Of a stretch of 64,000 nucleotides of DNA, positions 10,612 to 22,615 are shown piece after piece. The stretch covers positions 65,310,111-65,374,110 of the forward strand of contig CM053166.1 in the NCBI GenBank assembly GCA_028571685.1, given 5' to 3'. The position numbers and the translations under genes were made by a program. Origin of the DNA: Heterohyrax brucei. Its lineage: Eukaryota > Chordata > Mammalia > Hyracoidea > Procaviidae. The notes under the pieces are model-generated. The model was not told the DNA's origin and did no database searches. It saw only the letters and a list, made by a program, of their open reading frames with translations. The number at the start of each line of letters is the position of its first letter. Positions within the stretch are counted from its first letter, which is position 1.

Positions 10612-11591
10612 GCTTTCTTTTTTAATTATGACTGCATGAAAATGTACATTCCCATATAAATTTTCATGCCCACCTATATGCAGCTTCCACTGTTCTCCCT
10701 GCCCGGTGACAGCTCACTATTCCTCTCTGCTCCACACATGCCTTATCCTCCCAGCAGTCTCCTTTCCCTTCCTCTCCACCCACTCCCCTTCTTCCAGCCA
10801 GAGGTCAGCAGGATGATATCCTATAGATGCATAGAACCATAATGTGCACTCAATATATGGTCACTCCGCATCGTCAAGTCCAGTGGACCTTTGTTATGAT
10901 TCTGGGCAAGGGCAGCATCAGGGCTGGAGCCATGCTTCCAGGGGAACCCCGAAGCCAATGGACCATCAATTACAATCATTTAGTGGAGATCTCAGGGTGC
11001 ATCCCGTTTTATTCTTGTGTTGCCAGTGAGACTCAACTTTGTGAGCTCCATCACAGCTATCACTGGTGGTGGTCGGGTACCATCTGGTTCTTCCTGTCCC
11101 AAATTGACGTAGACATGTCATGTGGGTCTCTCTGTCTTCTGGGTTGTCTTCCCCCGTGTCATTTTGGTCCTTGGTGATAATCCATTCCTGCTGAGTTGGG
11201 ACCATTTGCTGTGCCCTCAGATGGCAGCTTGGCAGCTTGGCAGCTTTTAAGATCCTGGATGCCATTCACCAATGTGGGGTGCAGAGAGCCCGCTTAGCAA
11301 AATGCTAGTTGTGCCAATTGGCCTCGATTTTGCCTAAGAGCATGGTCCCCTGCCCCCTGCCCCAGCTACTCTGTCCTTACAGTATTGGGTTAAGATGGAA
11401 GGAGTACTCAAGTTATGTTGAAGTCCACTTAATATTGTTTTTGTTTCTAATGTGAGCTGTCACCAATTTCACCGAAGTAAATTTCTATCAACTATCTAAT
11501 CTAAATCCTCCTCCCCTCACCCTCCCTCCCTCCCCTCCCTTGCAGCCGTCAAAGAGTCTTTTCTTCTATAGATGAGTCTGATTTTAGGTTC

Positions 11592-14500
11592 TTACAGTAG
11601 GGGTCTCATGCAATATTTGTCCTTTTGTTGCTGACTACTTTCACTCAGCATAATGCCTTCCAATTGAAACCAGGTTATGAGATGTTTCCTGGAATCGTCA
11701 TTGTTCTTTATCATTGCATAGTGCCCCATTGAGTATATATACCATAGTTTACCTATCCATTCCTCTGTTGTTGGGCATCTCGGTTAACTCCATCTTTTTG
11801 CTATCATGGACTGTGCTGTGATAAACATTCTTGTGCATGTATCCGTTGGTGTGAATGACCTTGATTCTGTAGGATATATTCCAAGTAGTGGAATTACTGG
11901 GTCAGCTGGTATATCTAAATCCATTTTTTTAAGGAAGTGCCAGATTGCTTTCCAAAGAGGTTGCACCATGTTGCTACCCCATCAACAGTTTAGGAGAGTT
12001 CCACTTTCTTCACAGCCTGTCCAGCATTTGTTGTTTTGTTTTTTTGTATCATGGCCAACCTTGTTGGGGTGAGACGGTATCTCATTGTTGTTTTGACTTG
12101 AATTTCTTTAATAGCTAATGAATGTGAGAATGTCCATATGTGCTTTTTGGCTGCCTGGATCTCCTCTTTAGAGAACTGTCTGTCCATCTTCTTTGCTCAT
12201 CCCTTAATTGGATGATTTATCTTTTTCTTATTGATATTTTGAAATACCTCATAGATTATGGAGATTGGGCGTCGGTCTGACATAGAGATGCCAAATATGT
12301 TTTCCCATTCTGTAGGTGGCCTTTTAATTCTATTAATAATGTCTTTGGATGAGCAAAAGTGATTGATTCTTAACAGTTCCCATTTATCTATTTTCTCTTC
12401 TGATATTGTGATTTGTTTGACAGATTTTGAAGTCTGTCTGCATTGTGTATTAAAACTTCCATTATTGTTCCTACTTTCTCTTGGGTCAGCTTTATTATTT
12501 TAGATTTGATATTGAGGTCTTTTATCCAGTTTGAGTTGGTTTTTGTATAAGGCATAAGATATGGGTCTTGTTTTAATTTAATGCAGATGGATATCCAATT
12601 TTGCCAGCACCATTTGTTGAAGAGATTGTTTTTTTCCCCAGTTTAAAGTCTTAGGACCTTTGTCTAATATCAACTGTTCATAGGCAGATGATGTCATTTC
12701 TGTAATCTTGATTCTTTTCCACTGATCTATCTGTTTTTGTACCAGTACCAGGCTGTTTTGACTATTGTGGCAGTGTAATATGTCCTAGGGTCGGGTAATG
12801 AGAGGCCTCCCTGTGTGTTCTTCTTTAGTAATGCTTTACTTATCTTCCCTGTCCAAAGTTGCTAATTTGTTCCTCATCTCATTAAAAAATGTCACTGGAA
12901 CTTGTATTGGGATTGCATTATTTAAGTAGATTGCTTTGGGTAGAATAGACATTTTCACAATGTTAAGTCTTCCTATCCTTGAGCAGGGTAAGTTTCTCCA
13001 TTTATGTAAGTCTCTCTTAGTTTCTTGTAGTAAGTGTTTGTAGTTCTCTTTGTAAAGGTCTGTTATTTCTCTGGTTAAATTTATTCCTAAGTACTTTATC
13101 TTCTTAGGGGCGCTATATAGTAAATGGTATTTTGACTTGGTGATTTCTTCCTTAGTAATCTCGTTGTCGGTATAAAGGAATCCTACTGATTTACTTATGT
13201 TGATCTTGTATCCTGGGACTTTGCCAGACTCTTCTATCAGTTTGAGTAGTTTCCTTATGGATTCCTTGGGGTTCTCTGCATATGCAATCATATCATCTAC
13301 AAATATACAATCATATCATCTGCAAATAGGGAGATTTTTACTTCTTCTTTGCCGATGAAGATGCCCTTTATTCCTTGGTCTTGTCTAATTGCTCTGGCCA
13401 GAACTTCAAGTACAATGTTGAATAGGAGAGGTGAGAGTGGGCATCCTTGTCTAGTTCCAGTTCTCAAGGGAAATGGTTTCAGTCTGTCTCCATTCAGGAT
13501 GACATAGGCAGTTGGCTTTGTATAAATGGCCCTTATTGCATTGAGGAATTGGCCTTCCATTCCTATTTTGCTGAGAGTTTTTAGCATGAATGGGTGTTAG
13601 ACTTTATCAAATGCCTTTTTTGCATCAATAGACAAGATCAGGTGATTCTTGTCTTTTGTGATATTTATGTGGTTGATCACATTAATTGTTTTTCTGATGC
13701 TGAACCAGCCTTGCATTCCTGGTATGAATCCAACTTGGTCATGATGGATTATTTTGTTGAAGATTTTTGCATCTAGATTCATGAGTGATTTTGGTCTGTA
13801 GTTCTCCTTTTTGGTTGGGTCTTTCCCTGGCTTTGGTATCAGGGTTATGCTGGCTTCATGGAACGAATTTGGGAGTGTTCCACCCCTTTCTATACTGTGA
13901 AATAGTCTTAGTAGTATTGGAGATAACACTTCTCTAAAAGGTTGGTAGAATTCTGCTGTGAAGCCATCTGGGCCCGGGCTTATTTTGGTTGGCGGTTTTT
14001 TGATGACTTTTTCAATCTCTTCCTTTGTGATGGGTTTATTAAGTTGTTCTGCTTCACCTTGTGCTAATTTGGGTAGGTGATATGAATCAAGGAATTTGTT
14101 CATTTCCTCTAGGTTTTCAAATTTGTTAGAGTACAGTCTTTCATAGTATTCACCTATGATATTTTTGATTTCTGTTCTATCTGTGGTGACAGCTCCCCTC
14201 TCATTTCTTATTTGGGTTACTTGTTCCCTTTCCTGTTTTTCTTTAGTAAGTTTAGCCAAAGGTTTGTCAATTTTCTTGATCTTTTAAAAAAACCAGCTTT
14301 TGGTCTTTTCAGTTGCTTGAAGTGTTCTTCTATTCTCTAATTCATTTTGTTCTACTCTGTTCTTTATGATCTGTTTTCTTCTGGTGACTGAGATGTTCCT
14401 CTGTTGTTCTCTCTCTACTTGTTGAAGCTGTAGAGTCAGTTCTTTGACTTGGTTTCTTTCTTCGTTCCAGATGTGTGCATTTATGGAGATAAAGTGACCT

Positions 14501-15385
14501 CTGAGCACTGCTTTGGCTGTATCCCATGGGTTCTGGTAGGCAGTGTTTTTGTTCTGTTCAGAATCCATAAATTTCTTTATTTCATCCTTGATTTCTTCTG
14601 TAACCCACAATTTTTTGAGCAAGGTGTTGTTCAGTTTCCATGAGTTCCACTTTCTGTCTATGTTTTTTCCGCTATTGGTTTTGACTTTTATGGCTTTATG
14701 ATCTGAAAAGATGCTTTGCATTAATTCAATAGTATGGATTTTGTTGATAATTGCTTTATATCTTAACATGGTCTATTCTGGAGAATGTTCCATGTGCACT
14801 GGAGAAGAAGGTGTAGTTGTCTGCTGATGGATACAAAGTTCTGTATATGTCGATGAGTTTTAGTTGGTTAATTGTGGCAAAAAGGTCTTCTGTGCCTTTA
14901 CTGAGCTTTTTTCTAGACGATCTGTCCAATACTGAGAGTGACGTGTTGAAGTCTCCTACTATTATTGTGGAGTGATCTATCTCCTTTTTGAGTGTAGTCA
15001 GTGTTTCTTTGATGTATTTAGGTGCTCTAATACTAGGTGCATAAATATTTAATATTGTTAAGTCCTGCTTGTGTATTGAACCTTTCAGCAATAAATAGTG
15101 TCCTTCCTTGTTCACGATGATGCATTTTACATTAAAATTTATTTTATATGAGATTAGAATTGCCACACCTGCTCTTCTTTGTTCATTGTTAATTTGATAT
15201 ATATTCTTCTATCCTTTAATTTTCAGTTTGTCCCTATCTTTAAGTCTAAGGTGAGTTTCTTGTAGGCAGCATATAGATGGGTCGTGTCTTTTGATCCAAG
15301 ATGTCACTCGATGTCTCTTTACTGGAGCATGCACTCCATTCACATTCAATGTAATTATTGATAGATATGTGTTCAGTGCTGCCAT
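11592..15385 (-). pseudogene. L1 ORF2 remnant (endonuclease, reverse transcriptase, C-terminal Cys motif)
   Basis: ORF2 would start at ATG 15385-15383 and stop at TAA 11594-11592, about 1265 codons, the normal L1 length. Open pieces, in order: endonuclease (14756-15166, with IIVGDFNT), linker (14284-14769), fingers and palm (13597-14259, [14 protein letters not shown]), palm catalytic region (13297-13587, [13 protein letters not shown] and [10 protein letters not shown]), thumb (12836-13291) and the tail (11784-11969). A 23-base tandem duplication at 13285-13330 falls on the FADD catalytic codons and shifts the frame. The protein cannot be made intact. Confidence 0.92.
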
Positions 15386-15799
15386 TGTGATATGTTTTTT
15401 GTGTGTTGATGTTTTCTCTGTTGTTCTTAATCTGTTCTGTGATCTTCTTTGTGAGCTGATTTTTCACCTTTTTTTGGATTGGTTTTTGTGTTGTTGAGAC
15501 TGCTGTATTACATTTCTGGATATGATATGTTGATTCTTTATTGTGCTTTACAGCTGCCCCTATGATCCCACTTAATAAACTATATATATATAAACCCAAT
15601 TTTGATTGCTACCAGTCTTGTCAACTTCCTCTCCATCTGGAAGGACCATAAAGACAGCAGTGTATCCCTCTTTTTAATAGGATGATATCATAGTTTACAT
15701 GATATGATCACTAGGTCATTTCTTTCACTATTATAGCTTTGATTGTGTTTGGAGCCTTCCCTAACTGAGTAGGATTCTGGATAATGTGTCCTTCTAAAA

Positions 15800-16727
15800 T
15801 ATAAAGTTAGCTGCTGTTTTGTTCTTTCAAGCCAAGAGATTCTTTCAGTATTTCTTGTAGCTTTGGTTTGGTTTGCACGAAGTCTCTGAGTTTCTGTTTA
15901 TCTGCAAATGTCTTAATTTCATATTTGAAAGATAGTTTTGCAGGATATGTAATTTTTGGTTGGAAGTTCTTGTCCTTCAAGGCTTTGAATGTGTCATGCC
16001 ACTGTCTTCATGCCAGCATTGATTCTGCTGAGAAATCAGATGAAAGCCTACAGGGTTTCCCTCTGAATGTTAGCTTTGCTTTGAGTCTTGCTGCCTTTAA
16101 GAGTTTCTGCTTATGTTTCATTTTGTTAAGCTTGATTATAATGTCTTGGAGTCTTTCTATCGAGATCTGTATTGAGTGGTGTTCGTTACGTATCTTAAAC
16201 ATCTATATTCTCTTCTTTCATAATTTCTGGGAACTTTTCTGTCAGCAGCTCAGCAACAATGCTCTCTGTCTTCTCAGGTGTCTTGCCCTGTTGAGAAACT
16301 CCCATTAATCACAGATTGTTCTTCTTAATAGAGTCCCATATGCTTCTTAATCTTCTTCATTTTTCTTGTTTCTTTTTTCTGATTTCTCCTCATAGATGCT
16401 GGAGTCAGTAACTCTGTTGTCCAAATCAGACAGTCTCGTTTCTGTTTGTTCCATTCTGTTTTCTTGGTTTTGAATTGAAGTTTCTATGTCTTTGATTTTG
16501 TTCTAGATCTGTTGGATTTCCAAGTACTGATCTTCCGTCAGATCAAACAGCTTGCTTTATTTTTCATTTTGCTCTGCTGCATTTTGTATAAGGTCTAGGA
16601 GGGCTCTATATATCATCCTTTTGTATTCAACTTCCAATAGTTTCAGAAAAGCTTCTTTGTCTGGGAAGTTCGGAGGTGGTTTCTTTTGGGGGCCTTCTGA
16701 TGCCATGGGTGATTTCTCACTTACCAT
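15800..16727 (-). pseudogene. L1 ORF1 remnant (RNA-binding chaperone)
   Basis: The start codon context is aaaATGgtaagtgag at 16727-16725. The C-terminal domain is visible at 16008-16202 (LQDIIIKLNKMKHKQKLLKAARLK, then CRLSSDFSAESMLA), matching the ORF1p RRM/C-terminal domain. Frames are interrupted. The 3' boundary is approximate. Confidence 0.85.
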
Positions 16728-17849
16728 TTTCTCCAGAGTCCATTGCTTTTTGGGCTTTGTGGGTCAATAGAGGCTGGGAAAGATGCTGTGAAGATGGACC
16801 ACAGTTGTTTCACTAGCCAGCCAAGCCAAGTGCGGTCGAGGCCATCTTAAAATGAGAAGTAAAAAGTATTTGACAACTTCCAATGTCAGTCAGGTTTTCA
16901 GGTGTATATGTCCCTCTTCCCAGCTGGCAAAGTAAGGACCTCTGTATTGAGCCCCAGATTTTATAAACTAGTTCAAAATACAGAAAGTCTACTGGCCTGC
17001 TGGCGTATGCTGGCGTATGCTGGCGGGCTCCAGCTGTAGGTGATACTGTGTAGAATTCTTCTTTTCTGCTGGAAAAGCATCCCTTCTGGGTGGGCACTAC
17101 CTCCCAGCCCATGAATTAGGTCCAGCTGAGGCATCTATATGAATGAATCCAACTCTCTGCAAAATAAAATGATGTCCCACACAAGCTTGCCACCTGGCCA
17201 GGATCTGGTTCCTGGTAGAAAGAGAGGCCAGGAGTGCCGAGATGCCCAGTGTCCACTGCCTCCACTGCTGGGCCCCCAGGGTCAGATGACACTGTACAAA
17301 ACACTGCCTCCCTGCTGGAAAAGCACTGTCCCCCTGGCAGGCACCACCCCCCAGTCTAGGAACCAAGTCCAGCCGGGGCCTCTGCCTGGGCTTCTCTGTT
17401 TCCCAGCGGATCAAGATGGCGTCCCACACAAGCACATCTGTACGGCTATCACATGGTGGAAGTAGAAAGATAGGGCGGAGAAGCTGAGATAATAAAGTCC
17501 AAAGCCAGGCTCTCAGAACACGGCAATTATGTTTTCTGATCCCACTATCAGTGTGTCAGAGACCAGCAGCTAGTCACATCCCAGTTCTGCCTGCCAGCCA
17601 AGACAGTGGAAAAAGAGTCAAAATGGTGAGTTACCTTCAGTCTGTGCAAGCCTGTGCTCACCGAGAGTGGGGTCAGTGAAAGAGAGGAGGTTTTGCGTTC
17701 AGTGGTATGAAGTCCAAATTAACAGTCCTATGCCACATCCCAAGGCTCATTAGGTGTCCGGGAGGCTCCGTTTAATTATAATTTAAGGTCTTGGTTTCCA
17801 GAGGTATTTAGGGAAATGTGCATTTAGCCACCATCTTGGCTCAGCCCCC

Positions 17850-18321
17850 GAGATGAACTTTTTAACAATCTGTTTGGCCTAAAGAATAAATAGGCCATCT
17901 CTAAAGATAGTAAGTTTACTATCACTGTACGACCCTTATACAAAAAATTTAAATACTTTGAAAATTTGAGTTGATGAGCTTCCAAATTTATTTCAAGTAC
18001 AAGAATCTAAGACATATGTGAGTAGAAATCTACTTCAATCTTTAACAAGTTGAGATACTATTCTCTTATATATAAGCTGTCATGACTATACACGCTCCAC
18101 ACTTAACCCACAGGAAAGTTTTAGGGATCAAATATTCCATAGAACTCTCAGTAATCATTACAGAGGAAAGCTAACAAAAAATTATTGTTGTATGAGGTGC
18201 TGAATGAGGGCCAAATTGATGTGTGATTTCCAATTTTTATAACTTTTACATTATTCTTTCACATTAATTATTTTTTTAGACAGTGACACAACTCTGGATT
18301 GATTTATAATTTTCCACTGAG
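17850..18321. other. No recognised feature
   Basis: A+T-rich intronic sequence to the right of the L1. Confidence 0.5.
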
Positions 18322-18330
18322 CAGTGATTT

Positions 18331-18857
18331 GTTGTTGTTGTTAGGTGCCATTGAGTCAATTCTGACTCATAGTAACCATATATACAATAAAATGAAACAC
18401 TGCCTGGTTCTATGCCATCTTCACAATCATTGTTATGCTTGATCTATTGTTGCAGCCACTGTGTCAATCCACTTTGTTGATGATCTTCCTCTTTTTTGCT
18501 GACTTGCTTTACCACACATGATGTCCTTCTCCAGAGACTGGTCCCTCTTGATACATGTCCAGAGGACATGAGATGAAGTCTTGGAATACTTGCTTCTGAG
18601 GGATAGTCTGGCTGTATTTCTTCCAATGCTAACTTGTTATTCTGGTAGTCTATGGTATATCTGATATTCTTCAACAACACCGTAATTTAAGGGCATCAAT
18701 TCTTTGGTCTTCCTTGTTCTTTGTTCAGCTTTTGCATGCATATGAGGTGATTGAAAACACCACAGCTTGGGTCAGGTACACCTTAGTACTCAAAACGACA
18801 TCTTTGCTTTTTAACACTTTAGAAAGTTCTTTTGTAGCATACTTGCCGAATGCAATA
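18331..18857 (-). mobile_element. RTE (BovB-like) LINE, 5'-truncated 3' end
   Basis: Minus-strand copy starting gttgttgttgttaggtgccattgagtc (the RTE 3' tail) and running through the region before the reverse transcriptase. A frame at 18725-18919 reads FSITSYACKS-like RTE ORF sequence. It is flanked by a 9-bp target duplication cagtgattt at 18322-18330 and 18858-18866. Confidence 0.88.
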
Positions 18858-18869
18858 CAGTGATTTAGC

Positions 18870-19085
18870 AAAGGGTTTGGAGTCCATGGATGATACAAAT
18901 GGTTAAGGCACTTGGCCACTAACTGAAAGGTTGGAGGTTCAAGTCTACCCAGAGGTACCTTTGAAGAAAGGTCTGGTGATCTACTTCTGAAAAATCAGTC
19001 ATCAAAATCCCTATAGAAATACAATCTTACACTGACACACATGGGGTCACCATGAGTTGACTCCATGGCAATTGTTTTTAAATCA
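18870..19085 (+). mobile_element. AfroSINE-type SINE
   Basis: Contains aaatggttaaggcacttggccactaactgaaagg (tRNA-like head) and ggggtcaccatgagttgactccatggcaattg (RTE-like tail). Confidence 0.85.
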
Positions 19086-19361
19086 TAGTTTGATGATATG
19101 TAAGATTTTCATCTTTGTGTTTTCTTGATATTATTATACTTCAGTTATTTATTTTGTGGTTCAAAGGATTAAATTCCACGTTTGGTAGTTTTTCTTTTTT
19201 CTTTTTATTATTGTTAATGTCTAAAGTTATTGCCTTTTGAATGGAGAAAATAATCTTTAGTATTTCTACTTTTTAAAATTTATTAAATCCTAATAAAGAG
19301 TTTTTAGATTATAATCAATAAATCAATTCTATTATTAATTGTTTCAAGTGAATATCCTTAC
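19086..19361. other. No recognised feature
   Basis: Strongly A+T-rich spacer. Confidence 0.45.
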
Positions 19362-19930
19362 ATGAGGACTGCCAATTAAGTTTGCAAACTCATCGTAGAA
19401 AAAGTACTACAAACCTCATTGCTGAATACCACCACAGTCACCTTTGAAGTACTCCCCTTGGTAAGCTATGCACCAATGCCCGCACCTAGTCCATCCTTTA
19501 AAGCAATTTTGGAACTCTTTTTCTAGAATGGCCATCAGAACTGTCATCATACTACCCTTGATATCCTGAATGTCATCAAAACGTCTTCCAGTAGTTCATT
19601 TATCTTTAGGTAAAGAAAAAAGTTATTGTGAGGACAGACCGGGTAAGTAGGGAGGGTGTTCCAATATAGTTTATTTGTTTACTGGCTAATACCTCCCTCA
19701 CAGACAAACAGACAATTAAGTTCGCCAACTTGCCACCATGCCACCATGTGCAGTGGCCATTCCAAAAAGAGTTCCAAAATTGCTGTGAAGGGTAGACTAG
19801 GCACTCGTGTTGGTGCATAGCTTCTCAAGGGGAATATCTGAAAGGTGACCGTCATGATGATATTCAGCAATGAGGTACGTAGCACTTAGAACAATTAAGT
19901 TCATGGACTTAATTGTCAGACTTCATAGCT
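19362..19930. mobile_element. Folded-back mariner remnant
   Basis: The left arm (19362-19545) starts tgaggactgccaattaag and continues through the same sequence as the mariner at 8957. The right arm (about 19735-19926) is the reverse complement of the same terminal region and ends cttaattgtcagacttcata. The arms are about 185 bp each, far longer than a mariner terminal repeat. The centre carries transposase-derived sequence (VREVLASKQI) and an internal acaattaagttcgcc terminus-like motif at about 19709. Confidence 0.85.
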
Positions 19931-20141
19931 ATATCTATTCCATAGTTTAAGCCTGTTTACTTCATATTATGTACACATCTGTAGAGGCACAGACAGTCTA
20001 CAGATGTCTAAGCCAAGTCACACTTACGGCAAAAACATTTATTTCAGGATTCATCAGAATAGGACTAATGAGATATCACAGGAAGAAATTTGTGGTAAGA
20101 ATAAAGGATGGCTCCATTTATGAAGAGACTTGGTTGGCTAT

Positions 20142-21321
20142 TGCCGTGGATTGAATTGTGTCCCTTAAATGTGTGTAGCCACTTGGCTGGGCCATGATTT
20201 TCAGTATTATGGGGTTGTTCTCTATTTTGTGATTTTCCTATGTTGTAAATCTTAATTTCTGCCTATAGTTAATAAGGATTATGTTAAAAGAAGATTAGGG
20301 TGGAACTGTAACACCTTTACTAAGGGAATTTCTCTAAAGTATGGCTTGAACCACCTTTTTTATTATTGTGATTGAGTGAAAGTGTACAATTCAATTTAAA
20401 TTTGCATGCCTGCGTATCTGCAGATCCCTCTGCTCTCCTTGCCCGGTGACAGCACACACCTCCTTTCTGTTCTACGCATGTTATAACCTCTTAACAATCT
20501 CCTGTCCACTCCTCTCCACCACTCTCTAGTAAGAGGCCATAGGACAGCATCCTATAGCTGCATAGAACCATAAAGTGCACACATGATGCGGTCACTCTGT
20601 GTCCTTGAGTCCAATCCATTCCTGTTCGAAGAGTTGACCTAGTAACGATTTCCGATCAGGGGAAGCATCAGGTCTAGGGTCCAGGCCTTCAGACCATCAA
20701 TTGCAGTCTTTTAGTGGAGTTCTTAGAGTGTGCCTCCTTTTTTTGATTTGGGACTCAACATTGTAAACCCCATCATGGCCATCATTTGTGGTATCCAGGA
20801 ACCATCTGGTTCTTCTGGTCACATGTTGATATAGTCACTGACTCACGTGTGTCTTTATGTCTTCTGGGTTCTTTTTCCTTCATGTCGTTATTGGTGATCA
20901 TCTGTTCCAGCTGAGTTGGGACCATTTGGTGTACCTCAGATGGCAGCTTGCCAGTTTTAAGACCCCAGACATCACTCACCAATATGGGGCTTGCACCACC
21001 TTTTATTCCAGAAGAAATTAAAGGAACTAGAAGCAAGTAGAGAGTTGGGGACTGCATGCTATCAAGAAAGTAGCACTTGCAGTACAGTGCATCCTTTAGA
21101 CCTGAAGTTCCTTCACTGAGATGCTCCCAGACCAAAGAAAGACTGATTCAACACAAGTACCTTCCTCCAGAGCTGGCATAGAGAGAGAGAGTGTATTCCT
21201 CTGGAGACAGCATGCTAAATTCAGATTTACAGCCTGCTGGACTGTGAGAGAATAAACTTCTGTTTTTTGAAGCCATCCACTTGTGGTATTTCTGTTATAA
21301 CAGCACTAGAAGTCTAAAACA
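20142..21321 (+). mobile_element. Solo LTR, ERVL-MaLR-like, split by an L1
   Basis: The left piece (20142-20359) starts tgccgtggattgaattgtgtccc; the right piece (from 20988) ends agcactagaagtctaaaaca. An L1 sits between, at 20360-20987. A clear 5-bp duplication of the LTR itself was not found. Confidence 0.82.
20360..20987 (-). mobile_element. 5'-truncated L1 (3' UTR only) inside the LTR
   Basis: Poly-T start, then the antisense L1 3' UTR as at 10612. It is bounded by a 17-bp target duplication, ggcttg(a/c)accacctttt, at 20343-20359 and 20988-21004. Confidence 0.9.
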
Positions 21322-21664
21322 GGTCACATATATATTCAGGACAAGCTGAGAGCCTTGTAAGGCAAACCCTGCATGGAGTTGTCTACTTTGATGATTGTTG
21401 AGGCTTCAGTTATGTTTTGGGTGGCACTTTATTCCGCATTTGAGACTCATCAGTAAGGAAGGAGCCACTGGTGTGATTTGTCTCATGTCTAACTTTCTCC
21501 AACTTCTCTGTGGCAAATTTGATCAAGCCTTTCACTGTCTCCTTATCACTAATGAAATCAATCAAGAATGATTTAGTGGACATTTTAGCAAATAGATTAG
21601 GTGCTCTGTTAATCCCTTTTCTACCGTTCTATGAAATGATGACCACCACTTGTCAGTTTGTTGT
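21322..21664. other. No recognised feature
   Basis: Intronic sequence with no recognised repeat. Confidence 0.45.
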
Positions 21665-22040
21665 ACTGTGATAGCTTGCATACTGCTGTAATGCTGCAAA
21701 CTATACCACTAGTATTTCAACTACCAGCAGAATCACCCGTGGTGGACAGGTTTCAAAAGAACTTCCAGACTAAGACACACTAGGTAGAAAGGCCTGGTGA
21801 TTAACTTTCAAAAATTAGCCGGTGAAAACCCTATGGATCACAACAGAGTATCATCCCATACAGTGCTGGAAGATAACCTCAAAAATTGAAAGACACTCAA
21901 AATACACAGTGACTACAGCAATGTATTTAAGCATATCAACAATAGTGAAGATGACACAGGGCTGAGCCATATTTCATTCTGCTGTACACGAGGTTGTCCT
22001 GAGTTGAAGCTGACTCAATGGTTACTAACAGAAACATGAT
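21665..22040 (+). mobile_element. Non-autonomous RTE derivative with internal insertion
   Basis: Contains ttccagactaagacacactagg, gaaaaccctatggatcacaacag and a 3' tail gagttgaagctgactcaatgg, as at 612-972. The stretch at about 21855-21950 is extra or diverged. Confidence 0.75.
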
Positions 22041-22615
22041 AGAAGCCTGGAAACTAATGTTAGTCTCTGCCCCATTCAAAATAAACCTTTCACCACAAAG
22101 GGTGAGGTGATAGACCCCCAGTGGTTTCAACCCTATACAAATCCTATGATTCAAAATCCTAGGTGTTTTAACTCTCAGTAATCTCCCTGATTTGAAAGAG
22201 AGGATGGACTACAGGATGCTCTCTCATCTACACCGCTCTGTGGGCAACAAACAAGGGAGAGAGATCTCATGATCTCTGTCACAGAGTGCCTCTGATGGGG
22301 TTCAGCTTTCTGAAGACTGTTCTTCCAGAGTCCGCACCAATGTGGAGGAATATTGCTCATGGGGCATTGGCAAGGAGGCACTTTCAGCTGCTTCAATTTC
22401 CTCTTTTGCTAATTGTCGCTTGATAGTTGATTCCAATATTAGATGGGCATGAAAATGATACAGCTACCAGTCAACTATTTTGTTTTTAATTAGCATCAAT
22501 ACTCGTGTTATTTTTAAAAATCTCATATAACTTATAGATTTGTTCATTTTGTCATCCTGACGTGAGTGCATTGCCTTGAAATTGACAAGGAGCATTTGAG
22601 CAGCCAGTCACATAG
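22041..22615. other. No recognised feature
   Basis: Intronic sequence; nothing recognised. Confidence 0.45.

Larger units (their letters stand above)
10612..17849 (-). mobile_element. Near full-length L1 retrotransposon (7.2 kb), degenerate
   Basis: Read on the minus strand it begins with gggggctgagccaagatggtgg at 17849, typical of an L1 5' end. It then has a 5' UTR of about 1.1 kb (17849-16728), ORF1 (from 16727), ORF2 (15385-11592), a G-rich 3' UTR and an A-rich tail (T-rich at 10612). Many frameshifts and stops break ORF2, so it is not active. No clear target duplication was found. It is the most complete L1 in the window and the reference for the internally deleted copies at 39638, 47482 and 55719. 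Confidence 0.92.

Noticed and set aside
10827-11265. Overlapping frames of about 100-116 codons on both strands
   Set aside because: Lie in the L1 3' UTR; similar frames recur at 50622, 60141 and 61729 because the same UTR is repeated.
10612-17849. Possibly active full-length L1
   Set aside because: ORF2 is broken by many frameshifts and stops, including a 23-base duplication on the catalytic motif.
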